Part shown: positions 7,153 through 9,614 of the stretch, in pieces
How positions within the stretch are numbered: the first letter of the stretch is position 1
Layout of the letters: each line of letters starts with the position of its first letter
Assembly (NCBI GenBank): GCA_044353195.1
Contig: JBILCJ010000075.1
Location: 1 to 9,614 of the forward strand
Length of the DNA stretch: 9,614 nt
Origin: UBA4416 sp044353195
GTDB lineage: Bacteria; Bacteroidota; Bacteroidia; B-17B0; Aurantibacillaceae
Direction of reading: 5' to 3'
Notes under the pieces: model-generated
Databases searched by the model: none
Told to the model about the DNA's origin: nothing
The model's input: only the letters and a program-made list of their open reading frames with translations
Translations under genes and position numbers: made by a program

Positions 7153-7863
7153 TTAATCTTTGATGAATTTCTTTGTGATGATTCTTTCTCCATCATTTGC
7201 TTGAATGAAATAGACACCTTTGATTAATGAATTGACATTGATGGTTGTTTGATTAGAATAATTAGCATCTAATGATAATACTATTTTACCAAGAGCATCA
7301 ATGACAGCAACCTTTCCTAAATGAGTATCATTTGAAATAAATAATTCCGAACTTACTGGATTTGGTGCTATGTAAAAGTTAGACGCTAAGTTAGAAGCCG
7401 TTATACCTGTCGATAATGGCGGATTTACAGTTAAAATCCAATTCATTGATACAGGAGGTAAAACAGGCCCAAGTGGCGAAGCAATAGTAGCATTTGCTAC
7501 AACAGTATAAGTGCCAGTTGTTCCTACTACGGGAGTTCCTGCTATGCGAATGCATCCATTAGATCCACCTGCGATAACTCCTGATGTTGGATTTACTGAA
7601 TAGCTTAATCCTGTAGGTAAGCCAGTAACAGAAGTAATATTAGCAGAAGATACAGTTACACCGCCAAATGCTGAAGCAATACTGACTTGTATAGTCGTGC
7701 TATAAGCAGATGAAACCATTGCATTTGGTAAGTTTGCTCCGTTACTTGGAGTTGAACAATAACCTGTAGCTGCAGTGGAACAACCTGGAACAATTGTGCA
7801 TTGTGCAGATAATTGAGATAAACTGCTTAATAAAACAGCAGCAAGTAGTAAAGTTTTTTTCAT
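7153..7863 (-). CDS. Small secreted protein with Ig-like domain and T9SS type A sorting domain
   Basis: This 236-residue export substrate has three parts. A Sec signal peptide (MKKTLLLAAVLL..., cleavage likely after A20 in QLSA) is followed by a central region rich in Ser, Thr, Gly and Val. Its GLPTGLSYSVNPTSG (81-95) and IAGTPVVGTTGTYTV (107-121) match the putative Ig (He_PIG) pattern of beta-sandwich repeats. The C-terminal domain (about 162-236) has the T9SS type A pattern: APNPVSSELFI, then VAVIDALGKIV, GVYFIQ and the basic ending KKFIKD. Such proteins cross the outer membrane by the type IX system and lose or anchor by this tail. Four Cys (22, 28, 36, 104) in the mature part could form disulfides. 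It may be an adhesin-like or structural surface protein; no catalytic motif is seen. It has a probable promoter of its own and ends 18 bases before the terminator hairpin. Confidence 0.92.
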   Translation of the reverse strand: MKKTLLLAAVLLSSLSQLSAQCTIVPGCSTAATGYCSTPSNGANLPNAMVSSAYSTTIQVSIASAFGGVTVSSANITSVTGLPTGLSYSVNPTSGVIAGGSNGCIRIAGTPVVGTTGTYTVVANATIASPLGPVLPPVSMNWILTVNPPLSTGITASNLASNFYIAPNPVSSELFISNDTHLGKVAVIDALGKIVLSLDANYSNQTTINVNSLIKGVYFIQANDGERIITKKFIKD

Positions 7864-7884
7864 ATAGATGTGTTTAAAGTTTAT

Positions 7885-7916
7885 CTAATTTAGGTATTAA
7901 AAATTAGTTCAGCAAA
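7885..7916 (-). promoter_or_regulatory. Probable Bacteroidota-type promoter for the T9SS cargo gene
   Basis: On the minus strand TTTG (7913-7916) is followed after exactly 20 bases by TAAATTAG (7885-7892), which has one mismatch to the Bacteroidota -7 consensus TAnnTTTG. The -7 box lies 21 bases before the ATG at 7863. The 75-base gap after dtd is the longest in this strand's run, consistent with a separate transcript start. This is inferred from the sequence match only. Confidence 0.45.
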
Positions 7917-7938
7917 TAGTAAAATAGAGAGAACATCA

Positions 7939-8391
7939 TTACTCTTTATTTTTACTGTCCATGATAATGGTAACAGGTCCATCATTTATCAATGAAACTT
8001 TCATGTCAGCTCCAAATACGCCTGTTTTTATTGGTTTTTCAAGCAATAAAGAAAGTTGTTGAATGCAATATTCATATAAGGGAATTGCTGTGTCTGGTTT
8101 TGCAGATTTGATAAACGATGGGCGATTGCCTTTTTTAGTTGAGGCAAATAAAGTGAATTGTGATATCAATAATATATCGCCATTCATATCTTTCAAGGAA
8201 AGATTCATTTTATGTTCTGTATCTGAAAAAATGCGTAAGCCAATTAATTTTTGACATAGCCAATCAGCGTCTTCTATTGTATCTAATTCTTCAACGCCTA
8301 TTAAAACCAATAATCCAGTTTCAATGTTTGAATGTAATACATGATCAATGGTCACTGATGCTTCAGAAACCCGTTGAATAACAAATCGCAT
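7939..8391 (-). CDS. dtd: D-aminoacyl-tRNA deacylase (DTD)
   Basis: DTD hydrolyses the ester bond of D-aminoacyl-tRNAs, and of glycyl-tRNA(Ala), so that D-amino acids do not enter protein synthesis; it works as a cytoplasmic dimer. The 150-residue product is the usual size and begins MRFVIQRVSEASVTID like its homologues. Both cross-subunit active-site motifs are present: SQFTLFA (77-83, around T80) and the Gly-cisPro motif NDGPVT (136-141), with KGNRPSF (87-93) between them. The ATG at 8391 lies 5 bases after the stop of the DsbD homologue, so the two are probably co-transcribed. Nothing looks abnormal. Confidence 0.97.
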   Translation of the reverse strand: MRFVIQRVSEASVTIDHVLHSNIETGLLVLIGVEELDTIEDADWLCQKLIGLRIFSDTEHKMNLSLKDMNGDILLISQFTLFASTKKGNRPSFIKSAKPDTAIPLYEYCIQQLSLLLEKPIKTGVFGADMKVSLINDGPVTIIMDSKNKE

Positions 8392-8396
8392 TTAAT

Positions 8397-9614
8397 TTAT
8401 TTGTTCTTAAAATTATTTATACCAGTTTGCAACCAGTATGCAAAGGTTGTTGCATTAGTTTCCGTACCCATTGTTCCTGGTGTTGCATTAGTTTCGTCGT
8501 GGTTAATCAAAACATATTGTGGTTGAGAGCTGGAGCCATATTTAGTTGACTGAAAATAAGCATATTTATTACCAATTGTTTCAAGTGTACGTTGCTTGCC
8601 AAACCAAAAAACTTCTTTTTGCTCTTCTTTTGGTAATACTTCTGGTGTCACCCAAACGGTTGATTCCATTAAGCGACAATTAACACATGCATTACCAGTA
8701 AAGTCTACAAATAAAGGTTTATTTACCAGTTTGGCATATTTTAAAGCACTTTCATAATCATTTTTAAATAGCATTAAACCTTCGGGACCGACTACTCTTT
8801 TATTTTCAAGGGCTGCAATTTCAGCATTAGGAGAAGTGCTTTCAGAAGATGTGTTTCCAGCATGACCACCAAAACCATTAGGAGATTCAGAATAATGATG
8901 AGGTGGAGGAAAAGATGAGATTATTTTTAACGGTGCTCCCCATAATCCAGGTATTAAATAAATAGTAAAAGCTAAACTAATTGTCGCAAACATTATACGT
9001 CCAACTGAAATATGTTTTGTTTCGTCGTCATGTGATGTCTTAAAAACACCAAGTAAATACAAGGTCATCATACCAAAAATGGCTACCCAAAGAGTTATAA
9101 AAACTTCACGAGTAATAAATCCCCAGTCGTTTACATTGTCAGCATTTGCCAAAAACTTAACAGCTAATGCTAATTCAATAAATGCAACTGTAACTTTAAA
9201 TGTATTCATCCATCCACCAGATTTTGGTAAAGAATTTAACATAGATGGAAAAAATGCAAATATCATAAATGGAAGCGCAATACCAGTACCAAATCCTGTA
9301 AATCCTGCTAGTGGACACATATAACTATTTCCTTCAGCAAGATTAGCTAATAAAGTACCTAAAAATCCTGCTGTACATGAAAAGGAAATTACAACTAATG
9401 TGGCTGCCATAAAAAATATTCCTAATACACCACCTTTATCAGCTTTTTGATCAAGTTTATTTCCCCAAGAGCTTGGTAATGTAATTTCGAATAATCCAAA
9501 AAAAGATAAAGCGAATACAATAAATAATAAAAAGAAAAATATATTTAAATAGGTATCAGTCGCAATATTGCTTAGAGCGTCTGGTCCGAAAGCAATCGTA
9601 ATTAACATCGTGGG
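8397..9614 (-). CDS. DsbD-type thiol:disulfide transporter fused to thioredoxin (5' end cut by window edge)
   Basis: This is the last 405 residues of a DsbD-like protein, which passes electrons from cytoplasmic thioredoxin across the inner membrane to periplasmic thiol partners. The frame is open to base 9614, so the N-terminus, including the first membrane cysteine (PCVFP-type), is missing. The ATG at 9608 falls inside a helix and is not the true start. Counting from it, six hydrophobic segments (about 20-44, 60-90, 99-124, 136-154, 165-190, 202-222) include SFSCTAG with C78, the second membrane redox cysteine. A linker (230-290) containing FPPPHHYSE and Ser/Asn/His-rich sequence leads to a periplasmic thioredoxin domain with CVNC (308-311) in FVDFTGNACVNCRLME. 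SQPQYVLI (361-368) is the cis-Pro region. The thioredoxin domain looks shorter than usual after TPEV (321-324), and C78 lacks the usual following proline; see findings. Downstream dtd starts 5 bases after the stop. Confidence 0.92.
   Translation of the reverse strand, partial: PTMLITIAFGPDALSNIATDTYLNIFFFLLFIVFALSFFGLFEITLPSSWGNKLDQKADKGGVLGIFFMAATLVVISFSCTAGFLGTLLANLAEGNSYMCPLAGFTGFGTGIALPFMIFAFFPSMLNSLPKSGGWMNTFKVTVAFIELALAVKFLANADNVNDWGFITREVFITLWVAIFGMMTLYLLGVFKTSHDDETKHISVGRIMFATISLAFTIYLIPGLWGAPLKIISSFPPPHHYSESPNGFGGHAGNTSSESTSPNAEIAALENKRVVGPEGLMLFKNDYESALKYAKLVNKPLFVDFTGNACVNCRLMESTVWVTPEVLPKEEQKEVFWFGKQRTLETIGNKYAYFQSTKYGSSSQPQYVLINHDETNATPGTMGTETNATTFAYWLQTGINNFKNK

Noticed and set aside
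8063..8381. Two overlapping plus-strand open frames
   Set aside because: Both are antisense to dtd, whose motifs are complete; they show no protein-like features.
9079..9324. Plus-strand open frame of 81 codons
   Set aside because: It is antisense to the membrane domain of the DsbD homologue; the apparent composition is a mirror of the hydrophobic codons.
8397..9608. Complete 403-residue protein starting at ATG 9608
   Set aside because: The frame continues open to the window edge, and the first residues correspond to the interior of a DsbD membrane helix; the first redox cysteine is missing, so the gene is cut by the window.

Overview
The window looks like chromosomal DNA from a low-GC member of the Bacteroidota. 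The main evidence is a secreted protein with a C-terminal type IX secretion (T9SS) sorting domain. Supporting signs are A/T-rich leaders without clear Shine-Dalgarno sequences, a TTTG / TAnnTTTG-like promoter element, and protein variants typical of this phylum: a DUF6702-like protein, an M1 peptidase with a GMEYP motif, and a fused DsbD-thioredoxin. I see no rRNA, tRNA, CRISPR array, insertion sequence, phage gene or integration scar. Gene density is high and no gene-free stretch exceeds about 110 bases.

Layout. (1) Positions 1-2430, minus strand: a tight three-gene run read right to left, made of a DUF6702-like exported protein, miaA (tRNA dimethylallyltransferase) and an MFS transporter cut by the left edge. 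The gaps are 8 and 2 bases. (2) Positions 2500-7049, plus strand: a divergent run of a HupE/UreJ-like membrane protein, a secreted M1 zinc metallopeptidase, an unrecognised polytopic membrane protein and an ABC ATPase. Two junctions overlap (11 and 14 bases) and the third has an 18-base gap, so this is almost certainly one operon. (3) Positions 7108-7134: a strong hairpin flanked by A and T runs, serving as a bidirectional terminator between converging units. (4) Positions 7153-9614, minus strand: a DsbD-type transmembrane thiol reductase fused to thioredoxin (cut by the right edge), then dtd (D-aminoacyl-tRNA deacylase), then, behind its own probable promoter, a small T9SS cargo protein.

How the genes fit together. 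miaA and dtd are housekeeping translation genes (tRNA modification and proofreading). The DsbD homologue moves electrons to the periplasm. The most interesting part is the divergent DUF6702 / HupE-UreJ / M1 peptidase group with the attached ABC pair. It places a putative metal-type permease, a small exported protein of unknown role and an exported zinc enzyme around one short regulatory region. From memory this grouping recurs in Bacteroidota without an assigned joint function. The rest is ordinary, apart from an apparent in-frame loss inside the DsbD thioredoxin domain and the non-ATG starts of two minus-strand genes.
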